Positions 1 to 9,058 of a DNA stretch of 64,000 nt are shown here, piece after piece. Both the position numbers and the translations under genes were made by a program. The DNA comes from Pseudoxanthomonas sp. CF125. GTDB taxonomy: Bacteria > Pseudomonadota > Gammaproteobacteria > Xanthomonadales > Xanthomonadaceae. How positions within the stretch are numbered: position 1 is the first letter of the stretch; every line of letters starts with the position of its first letter. The DNA is taken from assembly GCF_900104085.1 (NCBI RefSeq), contig NZ_FNLD01000002.1:248001-312000 (forward strand). Direction: 5' to 3'. The notes under the pieces are model-generated. The model did no database searches and was not told the DNA's origin. It was given only the letters and a program-made list of their open reading frames with translations.

Positions 1-1
1 C

Positions 2-247
2 GACGAGGTCAAGGCCGTTGCCACAGAGGTGGGTTCCACACCGGCACAGATCGCTCTGGCCTGGCTGCTTGCACAAGGCGATGACATCGCCCCGATTCCC
101 GGCACCAAGCGCGTTGCCCGCGTCGAGGAGAATACCGCTGCCGACGGCGTCGAATTGAGTGTCGGACAGATCGAGCGGTTGAACAATCTCACACCCGCCG
201 TCGGCGAGCGCCACGATGAGGGAAACATGGCCGTAATTGATCGATGA
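2..247 (+). CDS. Aldo/keto reductase, C-terminal end (5' end outside window)
   Basis: This is the last 81 codons of an aldo/keto reductase, an NAD(P)H-dependent oxidoreductase with a TIM-barrel fold. The reading frame is open from base 2. The sequence carries the typical end of the family: TPAQIALAWLLAQG, then IPGTKR, which binds the cofactor phosphate, then a helix with VEENTAA and a closing ELSVGQIERLN segment. The stop codon overlaps the ATG of the next gene (ATGA at 244-247), so the two are probably co-transcribed and translationally coupled. Substrate unknown. Confidence 0.85.
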   Translation, partial: DEVKAVATEVGSTPAQIALAWLLAQGDDIAPIPGTKRVARVEENTAADGVELSVGQIERLNNLTPAVGERHDEGNMAVIDR

Positions 248-1320
248 GTACGAAGATTGGGGTACAGAAACCAATGGCGAAGACCATGAAGCGTTGGCAG
301 ATGAGCGAGATCGGGCGGGAACATCTGGCGCTTGTCGACGTGGAACGACCCCAGCCTGCGCGAGGGGAGATCTTGGTCAAGGTTGCCGCCGTGTCGCTCA
401 ACTATCGGGACAAGCTGGTCATAGAAACTGGTCTGGGTCTTGAACTTGTCTTTCCCTTTACACCCGCGTCGGACCTGGCCGGAACCGTGATCGCGGTCGG
501 CGAGGGCGTCGAGCGCTTCCAGCCAGGAGATCGTGTGATCTCTACTTTCACGCCTGGCTGGATCGAGGGAAAGCCGAACGGCGATGCGCGCACGATGCCC
601 TATCGATCGCTCGGCGGCGCTTATCCGGGCGTGCTCGCTGAATACGTCGCCTTCCCACAAGACTGGTTTGTCCTGAGCCCGGCATCGCTTGATGCAGCGC
701 AGGCGAGCACGCTGCCTTGTGCCGGACTTACCGCCTGGTTCGCACTTGTAGAGCGCGGCAAGCTTCAGGTGGGACAAACGGTGTTGATCGAAGGCACCGG
801 TGGCGTGGCGCTATTCGGACTGCAAATCGCTAAGGCCCAGGGGGCGGAAGTGATCGTTATCTCCGGCAGCGCCGACAAACTCGAAAGAGCGAAGGTGCTC
901 GGTGCGGATCACCTCATTGATCGCAACGCCGGGGATTGGGTCGAGGCGGTTTGGAGGCTGACGGACGATCGCGGGGCGGACCACATCCTGGAACTAGTCG
1001 GAGGACCGCATCTCGAAAAAGCCCTTCAGGCGGTAGCCGTCCACGGGCATATCTCAGTGATCGGCGTGCTGGAAGGATTCGACATTTCCTGTTCGGCGGG
1101 GCCGCTGTTGCTTAAGTCGCCGACGGTCCAGGGAATCAGTGTAGGCCATCGACGTGCACTGGAGGATTTCGCTCGCGCCATTGATCGGAGCGACATCAGG
1201 CCAGAAATCGAAGCGCGTTACACCTTCACCGATCTGCACGATGCCCTTGATCATCTGGATCGCGGACCTTTCGGCAAGATCGTCATCGACGTTGCGACCA
1301 ATTGGACCGATGTGGACTAG
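244..1320 (+). CDS. MDR-family NAD(P)-dependent alcohol dehydrogenase / quinone oxidoreductase-like
   Basis: A 358-aa medium-chain dehydrogenase/reductase. The N-terminal GroES-like half has the LVKVAAVSLNYRDKL motif with N-Y-R-D where zinc enzymes carry a cysteine ligand. This fits the zinc-independent, quinone-oxidoreductase-like branch. The C-terminal Rossmann half has the nucleotide-binding stretch LIEGTGGVALFGLQIA (about residues 181-196), followed by ADKLERAKVLGADH, typical of NADP binding. The first 16 codons are atypical; a start at the second Met is possible, but the ATGA overlap with the upstream aldo/keto reductase favours 244. Probably a two-gene redox operon; substrate not predictable. 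Confidence 0.85.
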   Translation: MSTKIGVQKPMAKTMKRWQMSEIGREHLALVDVERPQPARGEILVKVAAVSLNYRDKLVIETGLGLELVFPFTPASDLAGTVIAVGEGVERFQPGDRVISTFTPGWIEGKPNGDARTMPYRSLGGAYPGVLAEYVAFPQDWFVLSPASLDAAQASTLPCAGLTAWFALVERGKLQVGQTVLIEGTGGVALFGLQIAKAQGAEVIVISGSADKLERAKVLGADHLIDRNAGDWVEAVWRLTDDRGADHILELVGGPHLEKALQAVAVHGHISVIGVLEGFDISCSAGPLLLKSPTVQGISVGHRRALEDFARAIDRSDIRPEIEARYTFTDLHDALDHLDRGPFGKIVIDVATNWTDVD

Positions 1321-1470
1321 AGATTGAACGTCCGCCATTGGCCGGAGCGGCGTTGGCGAATGACACTTCCGGCCCACGATACAACACCAAGTCGCGCAAC
1401 AGATAAGTGACAAAACCGAACCCATGTCCGACTATTAACTATTAAGTAGTTCGGCCTTGCTGGAAGCATT

Positions 1471-3948
1471 ATGACGACCGAAAGTACCCCAAAGGTTCTT
1501 GTCTTCTACTCCCACGACGGCGCAAACGCTCAACCCATGCTGTCGCCGGGCCCGCAGAGGACGAGCCCCGGGCTGCTTGGCGGCATCATGCTCATGAGCA
1601 TCGTGATGGCCTTTTGCTCGATGGTTGGAGTCACGGCGCGGGCCCAGGCGCCGACATCAACGTCCGTTCAACAGAGCGCTGACGGCCTCATCATTCGCAC
1701 GGCCAGCGGAGCAGTCAATGTACAAGTCTGGGCCGATAACATCGTCCGTGTCCGGCGCTATCGCAGCAACGCGCCCGATCTGCCGAGCCTGGCGGTCAAC
1801 ATGCCGCGACCCTCGCAGCAGACAGTACACTTCGTCGAAACTCCGACCAGCGTCGAACTTTCCACTCCGGCGATCAAGGTCGCCGTGTCGCGAGAAAGCA
1901 GCGCGGTCTCTTTCAACGATGCGGCCGGTAAACCCTATCTCGGCGAGATCCTCCAGCCCGGAAACGACGGCCTGACGCCGTCCGTTGAGCGCGGACCTGG
2001 CCTGTTCGCGGTGAGGCAGGCCTTCGATATTTCCAGTTCGCAGGAGTTCCTAGGCCTGGGCCAACACTCCGATGGCGCAGTCAGCCGGAATGGTCGACGA
2101 CTGCTGCTGCAGCAGGTCAACAGCGATGTGGCCGTGCCGATGCTGTGGTCGACCAGAGGCTACGGAATCATGTGGGACAATCCTGCAGTAACGTCCGTCG
2201 AAGTGGGCGTGCCGCAAGCCTCGCACCAATTGGTGTTCCAATCCGAGACTGCACGCGACATCGACTACTATTTCATCGCAGGGACCGATCCCGACGCGGT
2301 GATTGCTGGCTATCGCCGCCTGACGGGCGCAGCGCCGATGATGGCCCGGTGGACCTGGGGATTCTGGCAATCGCGCGAACGCTACGCTTCGCAGGGCGAA
2401 CTGGTGGGTGTGGCCCGCCGCTATCGTGAGATGAACATTCCGCTCGACGGCGTGATCCAAGATTGGCAGTACTGGGCGTCGGGGCAGTGGGGCTCCCATC
2501 AATTCGACTCCGAACGCTACCCTGATCCGAAAGCGATGATCGCCGATCTACGCGCGATGAACGTGCATGCGATCATCTCGGTCTGGCCGCGGTTCGATGT
2601 CGATCTCGATAACGCCAAGGCGCTCGACGCCGCTGGCGCGCTGCTGGTTCCGACCTTTCGCAATGTCTACCCGGCTGGTTTTGGCCGCTGGTACGATCCG
2701 TTCGACAAGGCCAATCGCGACCGCTATTGGTCGCAGGTCTCCAAGACCATGACGCCGATCGGCTGGGACGGATACTGGCTCGACGGCAGTGAAGCTGAAC
2801 TGGGCGGCGCCTGGGGTGAATTGCGCGCTCTGACGACGTCCGCGGGATCGGGAGCGGAGGTCTACAACGCCTATCCGCTCATGCACACCACCGGCGTTTT
2901 CGAAGGGCAAGCGAAAGACGCACCCGGCAAGCGACCTTTCATCCTGACGCGGTCGGCTTGGTTGGGCCAGCAGCGCAACGCAGCGGTCGTCTGGTCGGGC
3001 GACATCCATGGCGACTGGGAAGTGTTCCGCAAGCAGATTCCAGCGGGGCTGAACTTTGTCGCCAGCGGCATTCCCTATTGGAACACCGACATCGGCGGCT
3101 TCTTCGGTGGCGAACCAACGGACGCCAACTATCGCGAACTCTTCGTGCGCTGGTTCCAGTTTGGCGCTTTCACACCGATGTTCCGGGTCCACGGCACGGG
3201 GCCGGCCAAGGAGATCTGGCGATTCGATGAAGAGGCGCAGCAGATCCTCAAGCGCTATGTCGAACTGCGCTACCGGCTGCTGCCGTACATCTATGCGACT
3301 TCTTGGCAAGTCACCGTCAACGGCTACACGATGATGCGGCCGCTGGAGATGGATTTCACCTCCGATCCGCAGGCTCGCAGCCTCCCGGATCAGTACATGT
3401 TTGGGCCCAGTCTGCTGATCAACCCGGTGACCCAGGCGAAGGCGGGAACTAGGACCGTCTACCTGCCGGGCCAATCGGCCTGGTATGACTTCTGGACCGG
3501 CCATCGTTACGCCGGCGGTTCCGTGGTGACGGTTGCCACGCCCCTGGACCTGCTGCCGATCTACGCCCGAGCGGGCGCGATCGTACCGATGGGACCGGTC
3601 GTCTCGCATGCGGAGGAGGGCGCCAACGCTGCCCTGGAGATCCGGGTCTATCGCGGCGCGGACGGCGCCTTCACCCTCTATGACGACGAGGGCGACGGCC
3701 AGGGTTACCAGAAAGGACGACGGGCAACGATCGATCTTCGCTGGGACGAGGCGCAGCACAGTTTGACCATCGGGGCCCGACGGGGGCGCTACCCAGGTAT
3801 GCCGCGAGAAAGGATTTTCAACATCGTCTGGGTCGGTGAGCAGAGCGGCGCGGGGTTGGCAGCGGGACCGCCGGACCAGGTGGTTCGCTACACCGGTCAA
3901 GAGACGGTCGTGATCTCGACTTCGCCGATTCAGGCCATCGCGAAATAG
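1471..3948 (+). CDS. Secreted glycoside hydrolase family 31 (alpha-glucosidase/alpha-xylosidase-like)
   Basis: An 825-aa GH31 enzyme hydrolysing alpha-linked glucosides or xylosides. It has an N-terminal beta domain, then the barrel with DGVIQDWQYW, the nucleophile motif GYWLDGSEAE (Asp about 438), the acid/base motif VVWSGDIHGDW (Asp about 511), and WNTDIGGFFGG in the substrate loop. The C-terminal DUF5110-type domain has DGAFTLYDDEGDGQGY. The DWQYW and WLDGSE context resembles the YicI/alpha-xylosidase side of the family. A hydrophobic segment followed by TARAQA near residues 40-60 looks like a signal peptide. It is preceded by an unusually long polar stretch, so the true start may be the internal Met codons near 1522 or 1588. 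The enzyme probably acts in the periplasm. Confidence 0.9.
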   Translation: MTTESTPKVLVFYSHDGANAQPMLSPGPQRTSPGLLGGIMLMSIVMAFCSMVGVTARAQAPTSTSVQQSADGLIIRTASGAVNVQVWADNIVRVRRYRSNAPDLPSLAVNMPRPSQQTVHFVETPTSVELSTPAIKVAVSRESSAVSFNDAAGKPYLGEILQPGNDGLTPSVERGPGLFAVRQAFDISSSQEFLGLGQHSDGAVSRNGRRLLLQQVNSDVAVPMLWSTRGYGIMWDNPAVTSVEVGVPQASHQLVFQSETARDIDYYFIAGTDPDAVIAGYRRLTGAAPMMARWTWGFWQSRERYASQGELVGVARRYREMNIPLDGVIQDWQYWASGQWGSHQFDSERYPDPKAMIADLRAMNVHAIISVWPRFDVDLDNAKALDAAGALLVPTFRNVYPAGFGRWYDPFDKANRDRYWSQVSKTMTPIGWDGYWLDGSEAELGGAWGELRALTTSAGSGAEVYNAYPLMHTTGVFEGQAKDAPGKRPFILTRSAWLGQQRNAAVVWSGDIHGDWEVFRKQIPAGLNFVASGIPYWNTDIGGFFGGEPTDANYRELFVRWFQFGAFTPMFRVHGTGPAKEIWRFDEEAQQILKRYVELRYRLLPYIYATSWQVTVNGYTMMRPLEMDFTSDPQARSLPDQYMFGPSLLINPVTQAKAGTRTVYLPGQSAWYDFWTGHRYAGGSVVTVATPLDLLPIYARAGAIVPMGPVVSHAEEGANAALEIRVYRGADGAFTLYDDEGDGQGYQKGRRATIDLRWDEAQHSLTIGARRGRYPGMPRERIFNIVWVGEQSGAGLAAGPPDQVVRYTGQETVVISTSPIQAIAK

Positions 3949-4194
3949 GCGATCCGTTCTTTAGCCCAAGTTGCATTCTGATGGTTCGGACCTTGATAAG
4001 TACCTGGCATCAATCCGGGCGCATGCCGCTTTTGGCCGAGAGCGGACGATTTATTCTCTGATGGAATTGCCGGGATCGCGGCCATCCGGGATACTCCGAG
4101 TAACCCGCAGGATGCGCCGTTCGTGGTTTGGGGCTGGTTCTTCCGACACGTTCCACCAGATGTTCGCGCATCCACCGAGTCCAGACGTTCCCCA

Positions 4195-4932
4195 GTGAGT
4201 CAGCCTGCCACGCCACCGTCTGTCCCGACCTCCTCCGCAGCGCTGCGCTTGGCGCTGCTGGAAGATGACGACATTCTGCGCGACCGAGTGCTGGTGCCGG
4301 GGCTGACACGGCATGGGTTCGACGTGGCGCCCATGCGCACGGCCGCCCAGCTACATGCCGCGCTGGAGCAGCGCAACTTCGATCTGCTCGTGCTGGACAT
4401 CGGCCTGCCCGATGGCGATGGCTTCACCCTTACCAACCAACTGCAGATCGGCCGGCCGAGCATGGGCATCGTGATCCTGAGCGGTCGCGACACTTCGCCG
4501 GACAAAGTGCACGGCCTGAGTCAGGGCGCCGATGCATACCTGACCAAACCGGTGGAAATCGAAATGCTGGCCGCGACGCTGTTCAGCGTTGCGCGCCGAC
4601 TCACGCGTCCTGACACGACGCCGGTCGCCGGGCTGGCAGAGTGGCAACTGCAGGACGATGGTTGGTGCCTGTTCTCACCGGATGGAAAAGCCGTGGCGCT
4701 GACCCAGTCCGAGCGCCGCGTGCTGATGTGCCTGTGGCGCACGTGCGGGAAGCTAGTTTCGCGCGACGCGTTGCTGACTACGCTAGGCGGTGACATGGGG
4801 TTGGAGATCGACCCGCATCGCCTGGATGCCCTGCTGCACCGCCTGCGGCAGAAGGTGCAGGACCGCACCGGCATGGCGTTACCGCTGACGGCAGTGCGCG
4901 GCGCCGGTTACCTGTTCATACCGCAGGGCTGA
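4195..4932 (+). CDS. OmpR-family response regulator
   Basis: A two-component response regulator of about 245 aa from a GTG start. The receiver has the acidic pair in LLEDDDILRD, the phospho-acceptor Asp in LLVLDIGLPDGDG and the Lys in AYLTKPVEIE. The C-terminal half is a winged helix (ALTQSERRVLMCLWR ... LDALLHRLRQKV). The longer reading from 4123 adds a non-conserved Arg/Pro-rich N-terminus, so the GTG at 4195 is preferred. The last 17 bp overlap the end of the histidine kinase on the other strand, its likely partner. Its targets may include the neighbouring adhesin and protease genes (inference). Confidence 0.85.
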   Translation: MSQPATPPSVPTSSAALRLALLEDDDILRDRVLVPGLTRHGFDVAPMRTAAQLHAALEQRNFDLLVLDIGLPDGDGFTLTNQLQIGRPSMGIVILSGRDTSPDKVHGLSQGADAYLTKPVEIEMLAATLFSVARRLTRPDTTPVAGLAEWQLQDDGWCLFSPDGKAVALTQSERRVLMCLWRTCGKLVSRDALLTTLGGDMGLEIDPHRLDALLHRLRQKVQDRTGMALPLTAVRGAGYLFIPQG

Positions 4933-6325
4933 GCGCTGGGGCCACCAGCGGCAGTCGCAGCGTGAAGCGTGTGCCATGCCCCGGTGCGCTGTCCACCCAC
5001 AGACTGCCCGCAGCCTGTTCGGTCATTTCCTGCGCCACCGCCAAGCCAAGGCCGGTGCCCTGACCGGCCGGCTTGGTCGTGAAGAAAGGCTCAAAGACCT
5101 GAAGCATCACCTCGGCATCCATGCCGATGCCCGTATCGGACAGGCGCAGCACCGCCTGACCTGCCTCCACCGACAGTGCCAAGGTGTAGGTGCCGCCATC
5201 GGGCATTGCATCGCGTGCATTGGCGGCGAAGTTGAGCATCACCAGATCGAACTGGCTGGGATCCAGATGTACCAAGCAAGGCACTTCGGGCACGGTGATG
5301 TGGACCTGCACGCCCGGGCCGAACAGCTGACGCAGCATCGGTTCAACGCCGAACAGCGCCTGGCCTGCGTCGAAGTCGGTCGGCACCGCCAGTTCGCGGC
5401 GGCTGAAACTCAGTAGCTTGCGGCTGATGGACACGCCGCGCTGGGCTGCCAGCTCGACACCTTCCAGCGCATCGCCCATCGCGTGGGCGTCGGCGACCGG
5501 ATCGAAGTCCAGTTCGTGCAGGCGGTGGCGTTGGGCGGTGTAGCCGATGATCGCGCCCAGGATGTTGTTGAAATCGTGCGACACGCCACTGGCCAAGTGG
5601 CCGACCGATTCCATTTTTTGCAGGTGCAGCAGGCGTTCCTGCACGCGTTCGCGTTCGCGTATCTCCGCGCGCAGGCGTTCGGCCGAGCGGCGGGCGCTGA
5701 AGAGGCCTTCGCGCAGCGCCTCCACGGTGCGGTCCAGCACCAGGGTGATCATCAGGTAACTCAGCGCCAGCGATGGTAGGTTCTGGAAAGGATTGCCCTG
5801 GCCGCCCGGACCCTGTCCTCCGGGGCTTTCCATGCCCAGCCAGAACATCAGCGGGATGCCGGCATACACCGACCAGAGCGCCCAGCGCCCGATCACCAGC
5901 GCGGCTAGGGTCAACAGCATCATCGGGTAGGGGTCGAAAGCCTGTAGCTGGTAACCAAAGGCGATGTTGGCCGCGATGCCCGAACACAGCGTCACCCCGA
6001 TGAAGGCCGCCGTCGCGGTCTTGACCCGGCCGTGCCGGATCATCCACACGCCAAGCCATGCTGCCAGCGTCATCGCGGCATCGGTACCGATATCGACCGC
6101 CAGCTGCGTGGGATTCATCTGGATCCGCGTGGCGGTGAGCAGGTGGTAGCCCTTGTTGAGCGGAATCTCGGTGCCCAGGAACAGCAGCAACACCTGCAGC
6201 GCCGGCGCGTTACGGCGGTCGATCGCATCGGTGGCCGGGACCCGGCGCAGCCACGCCACGACCCGGCGCCATAGCGGCAGGCGCCATGGCACGAGCCAGT
6301 ACCGACTGCGGCGATGTGTCTCCAT
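4916..6325 (-). CDS. Membrane sensor histidine kinase
   Basis: A sensor kinase of about 469 aa. The N-terminal half has several hydrophobic helices and no recognised sensor fold. A coiled stretch (RLRAEIRERERVQERLLHLQ) leads into the catalytic core. This carries the H-box ASGVSHDFNNILGAIIGY, N-box NFAANARDAMPDGG, G1 DTGIGMDAEV and G2 GQGTGLGLAVAQE. Such VSHDFNN kinases are usually HisKA/HATPase hybrids of the PAS-kinase type. The start is taken at the Met at 6325; the open frame to 6376 adds codons that overlap the adhesin leader. It is convergent with, and overlaps by 17 bp, the response regulator at 4195-4932. Confidence 0.85.
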   Translation of the reverse strand: METHRRSRYWLVPWRLPLWRRVVAWLRRVPATDAIDRRNAPALQVLLLFLGTEIPLNKGYHLLTATRIQMNPTQLAVDIGTDAAMTLAAWLGVWMIRHGRVKTATAAFIGVTLCSGIAANIAFGYQLQAFDPYPMMLLTLAALVIGRWALWSVYAGIPLMFWLGMESPGGQGPGGQGNPFQNLPSLALSYLMITLVLDRTVEALREGLFSARRSAERLRAEIRERERVQERLLHLQKMESVGHLASGVSHDFNNILGAIIGYTAQRHRLHELDFDPVADAHAMGDALEGVELAAQRGVSISRKLLSFSRRELAVPTDFDAGQALFGVEPMLRQLFGPGVQVHITVPEVPCLVHLDPSQFDLVMLNFAANARDAMPDGGTYTLALSVEAGQAVLRLSDTGIGMDAEVMLQVFEPFFTTKPAGQGTGLGLAVAQEMTEQAAGSLWVDSAPGHGTRFTLRLPLVAPALSPAV

Positions 6326-6457
6326 GGCCGTGAGTCTAGCGTGAGCCAGCCATGAGTTTGCGTGCATTGAGTGCATGCGGCAGATGGGCCTAAATCCGGA
6401 TTACCACACACCGCGCAGGCAAGCCGGTGTGTCCATCCTCTTTCCGGACCTACCACC

Positions 6458-8959
6458 ATGCCCAGCTCTGTCATGCCGTCCGCGCACCGTGGGCGCACGT
6501 CGCCCTATCGCATCCTGCCTATGTTGTCTTGCAATCCGTTGACGGCGACATTGCTGCTTGTGTTGACGCTGCCTGCTGTCGCCGCGCCGGTAATCGGCGC
6601 TGTGCAGCCGGTTTCCATCGCGACCAGGTCAGTCGCGGTCACGACCGAGGACGCGATTGCGCCAGCGGCGGATGCCGACAGCGATGCGGAAGCCGATACC
6701 AACGTCCATCCCAAATCGGTGGAAGCTGCGACCAACTACTTCGAGGTCAACGGTGTGGCTGATGGCAGCGACAATGCCGCCGCGACCGGCACCGGCGCCC
6801 TGGCGGCTGGTCCCAGCGCCACGGCTACCGGCAATTACGGCGTTGCGATCGGCTCGCGCTCCAGCGTGACCGATGCCTACGGCATCGCTATCGGCCACAA
6901 CGTCACCGCTGGCAATACGGCCATCGCGATGGGCGATGGTGCACAGGCGACCGGCCAGTCGGCTGTGGCGATCGGTGGCAGCTATTTCGGCAGCGATTTC
7001 GGCGATTCCGATGGTGCGATCAGCAGCGGATTCGGTGCGGTATCGCTGGGCGCAGCAGCGCAGGCTACCGGCAGCACGTCCACGGCGCTGGGTTGGGGAG
7101 CGCATACCGATTCCAGCAGCGGCTTGGCGGTGGGTGCCTCGGCTGGTGCATTGGCCTATGGCGCGTCCGCGTTGGGTGCGTCGTCTTATGTGACCGCCGA
7201 ACAAGGCACCGGGGTCGGGTACGGCGCTTATGTAACCGGCACCGTGGGCGTGGCGGTGGGTGGCTTCAGCGAAGTCACTGGCGCCTTCGGAATGGCGCTG
7301 GGTTATGGGGCGCAGACGACGGGTGACGGCGGCGTGGCGGTTGGTGAGGCAGCGTTGGCCCAGGGTCAGCAAAGCGTGGCCATCGGCGCCACCAACGCCG
7401 GCATCTCGGCGCAAGCCAACGGGCTGGGCAGTACCACTGTGGGTGCGGGATCGTGGGCGCTGTCCGACTACGGCGTGGCCATGGGCTTTGACAGTCATGC
7501 CGACGCGATTTACAGCACTGCGCTGGGTGCACAGGCCATCTCGACCAGCACCAGTGCCACGGCGCTGGGCGCCAGCAGTTTTGCCGATGGTAACGAAGCC
7601 ACAGCAGTGGGTTACATCGCCAGTGCGTCCGGTGTGGGCGCAACAGCGTTGGGCTCCGGCGCTAGTGCATTCGGCGATGGCGGCCTGGCGTTGGGCACCA
7701 ACAGCGCAGTGACCGGCTTGAACAGCGTGGCGCTGGGTGCGGCCAGCTTCGCCGATCGAGACAACACGGTTTCCATCGGTACCGCAGGAGCTGAGCGCCA
7801 GCTGACCAACGTGGCCGCCGGCACCGAAGATACCGACGCGGTGAACCTGTCGCAGCTGCACGCGTTGGCCGACACGCTGACACTGTCCGGTGGCGCGATG
7901 GTCGATGGAATGGGCGAGATGGCTGCGGCATTCGGCGGCGGTGCGGGCTACAGCGCCGCGGGCGGCTTCGTGATGCCCCACTACAGCATCCAAGGCAGCA
8001 ACTTCACCAGCGTGGGTGACGCGCTGACTGCGCTGGATGGCGCCTTCACCGCCTTGTCCAATCGCTTGGCCTCGCTGGAAACCTCGCCTGCAACCGGCAT
8101 CGCGGGTGTGTCGGTAGGAGGTGCCAACGGTAACGGCTCGACCGTGGCCGATGGCACGAATGGCGTGGCGGTCGGCGCCGGCGCTGGCACCGGAGGCCAG
8201 AACGGCACGGCCGTCGGCGGCGGCGCTTATGCCGCCGGCCCCAACGACACCGCGCTGGGCGGCAACGCCAGGGTGATGGCTGATGGCAGCACCGCCGTGG
8301 GTGCAAACAGCAGCATCAGTGCCGAGGCCACCGACGCGGTGGCCGTAGGCGAAAGCGCTGCGGTCAGTGCGGCCTCCGGCACGGCAGTCGGGCAGGGCGC
8401 TTCGGTCACAGCCGAAGGCGCCGTGGCCCTGGGACAGGGTTCGGTGGCTGATCGCGTCAATACCGTCTCGGTTGGCAGTGCCGGCAACGAACGCCAGGTC
8501 ACCAACGTCGCCGCCGGCACCGCGACGACCGATGCGGCTAATGTCGGCCAGATGCAAGCTGGCGACGCGCAGTCGGTGGCCACGGCCAACGCCTACACCG
8601 ACACCACCGCGACCAGGACGCTCACTTCGGCCAACAGTTATACCGATCAGAAGTTCTCAGCGTTGGACGACCGCTTCGACCAATTGTCCAACGATGTGGG
8701 GAACAAGCTCGCCACGCAGGACAAGCGCATCGACCGGATGGGCGCGATGGGCTCGGCGATGATGAACATGGCTATCAATGCGGCCAACACGAAGAGCGCC
8801 AAGGGCCGCGTCGCGGCCGGTGTCGGCTGGCAGAACGGCGAAGCCGCGCTGTCGGTGGGTTACGCCAAGCCGATCGGCGAACGCGCGTCTTTCAGCATCG
8901 GTGGCGCCTTCAGTGGCGATGACACCTCGGCTGGTGTCGGCTTCGGTATCGACCTCTAG
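6458..8959 (+). CDS. YadA-like trimeric autotransporter adhesin
   Basis: An 833-aa type Vc secreted adhesin of the outer surface. The order is signal peptide (hydrophobic LLLVLTLPAVAAP), then a long head of degenerate 14-residue Hep/Hag repeats of the pattern A-x-G-x-x-A-x-A-x-G. Then come a YadA neck (NTVSIGTAGAERQLTNVAAG), a second short head block, a second neck (NTVSVGSAGNERQVTNVAAG), a coiled-coil stalk (DDRFDQLSNDVGNKL) and a C-terminal YadA anchor (GRVAAGVGWQNGEAALSVGY) that forms the trimeric beta barrel. The start at 6458 follows ACCACC and gives a proper leader; the open frame reaches back to 6371. The next gene downstream is a subtilase, 100 bp away. Confidence 0.93.
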   Translation: MPSSVMPSAHRGRTSPYRILPMLSCNPLTATLLLVLTLPAVAAPVIGAVQPVSIATRSVAVTTEDAIAPAADADSDAEADTNVHPKSVEAATNYFEVNGVADGSDNAAATGTGALAAGPSATATGNYGVAIGSRSSVTDAYGIAIGHNVTAGNTAIAMGDGAQATGQSAVAIGGSYFGSDFGDSDGAISSGFGAVSLGAAAQATGSTSTALGWGAHTDSSSGLAVGASAGALAYGASALGASSYVTAEQGTGVGYGAYVTGTVGVAVGGFSEVTGAFGMALGYGAQTTGDGGVAVGEAALAQGQQSVAIGATNAGISAQANGLGSTTVGAGSWALSDYGVAMGFDSHADAIYSTALGAQAISTSTSATALGASSFADGNEATAVGYIASASGVGATALGSGASAFGDGGLALGTNSAVTGLNSVALGAASFADRDNTVSIGTAGAERQLTNVAAGTEDTDAVNLSQLHALADTLTLSGGAMVDGMGEMAAAFGGGAGYSAAGGFVMPHYSIQGSNFTSVGDALTALDGAFTALSNRLASLETSPATGIAGVSVGGANGNGSTVADGTNGVAVGAGAGTGGQNGTAVGGGAYAAGPNDTALGGNARVMADGSTAVGANSSISAEATDAVAVGESAAVSAASGTAVGQGASVTAEGAVALGQGSVADRVNTVSVGSAGNERQVTNVAAGTATTDAANVGQMQAGDAQSVATANAYTDTTATRTLTSANSYTDQKFSALDDRFDQLSNDVGNKLATQDKRIDRMGAMGSAMMNMAINAANTKSAKGRVAAGVGWQNGEAALSVGYAKPIGERASFSIGGAFSGDDTSAGVGFGIDL

Positions 8960-8964
8960 CCCGC

Positions 8965-8998
8965 AGACCTGACCTGTCCGGCGATGCCACGCAGGTCT
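8965..8998 (+). terminator. Weak hairpin after the adhesin gene
   Basis: The 7-bp arms AGACCTG and CAGGTCT sit just after the adhesin stop codon, with a 20-nt loop and only a short TTCC tail. It could attenuate transcription between the adhesin and the subtilase rather than end it. Confidence 0.3.
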
Positions 8999-9058
8999 TC
9001 CATACCCGCACACCACCGGCCGCGTTCCACGCGGCCTCTCCCGACCGAGGCCTCAACG

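Noticed and set aside
1430-1460. AT-rich CTATTAA repeats upstream of GH31 as an operator
   Set aside because: Short, imperfect, and a similar string occurs by chance near 23167.
2548-3900. 450-codon minus-strand frame opposite the GH31 gene
   Set aside because: Arg/Asp-rich antisense of a conserved enzyme; no domain.
6900-8450. Regular short repeats that could suggest a CRISPR or satellite
   Set aside because: They are codons of the 14-residue adhesin head repeats, degenerate at DNA level and without spacers.
6629-8557. 642-codon minus-strand frame opposite the adhesin
   Set aside because: It mirrors the Gly/Ala-rich repeats of the adhesin, has no domain and no ribosome-binding site; a GC-skew artefact.
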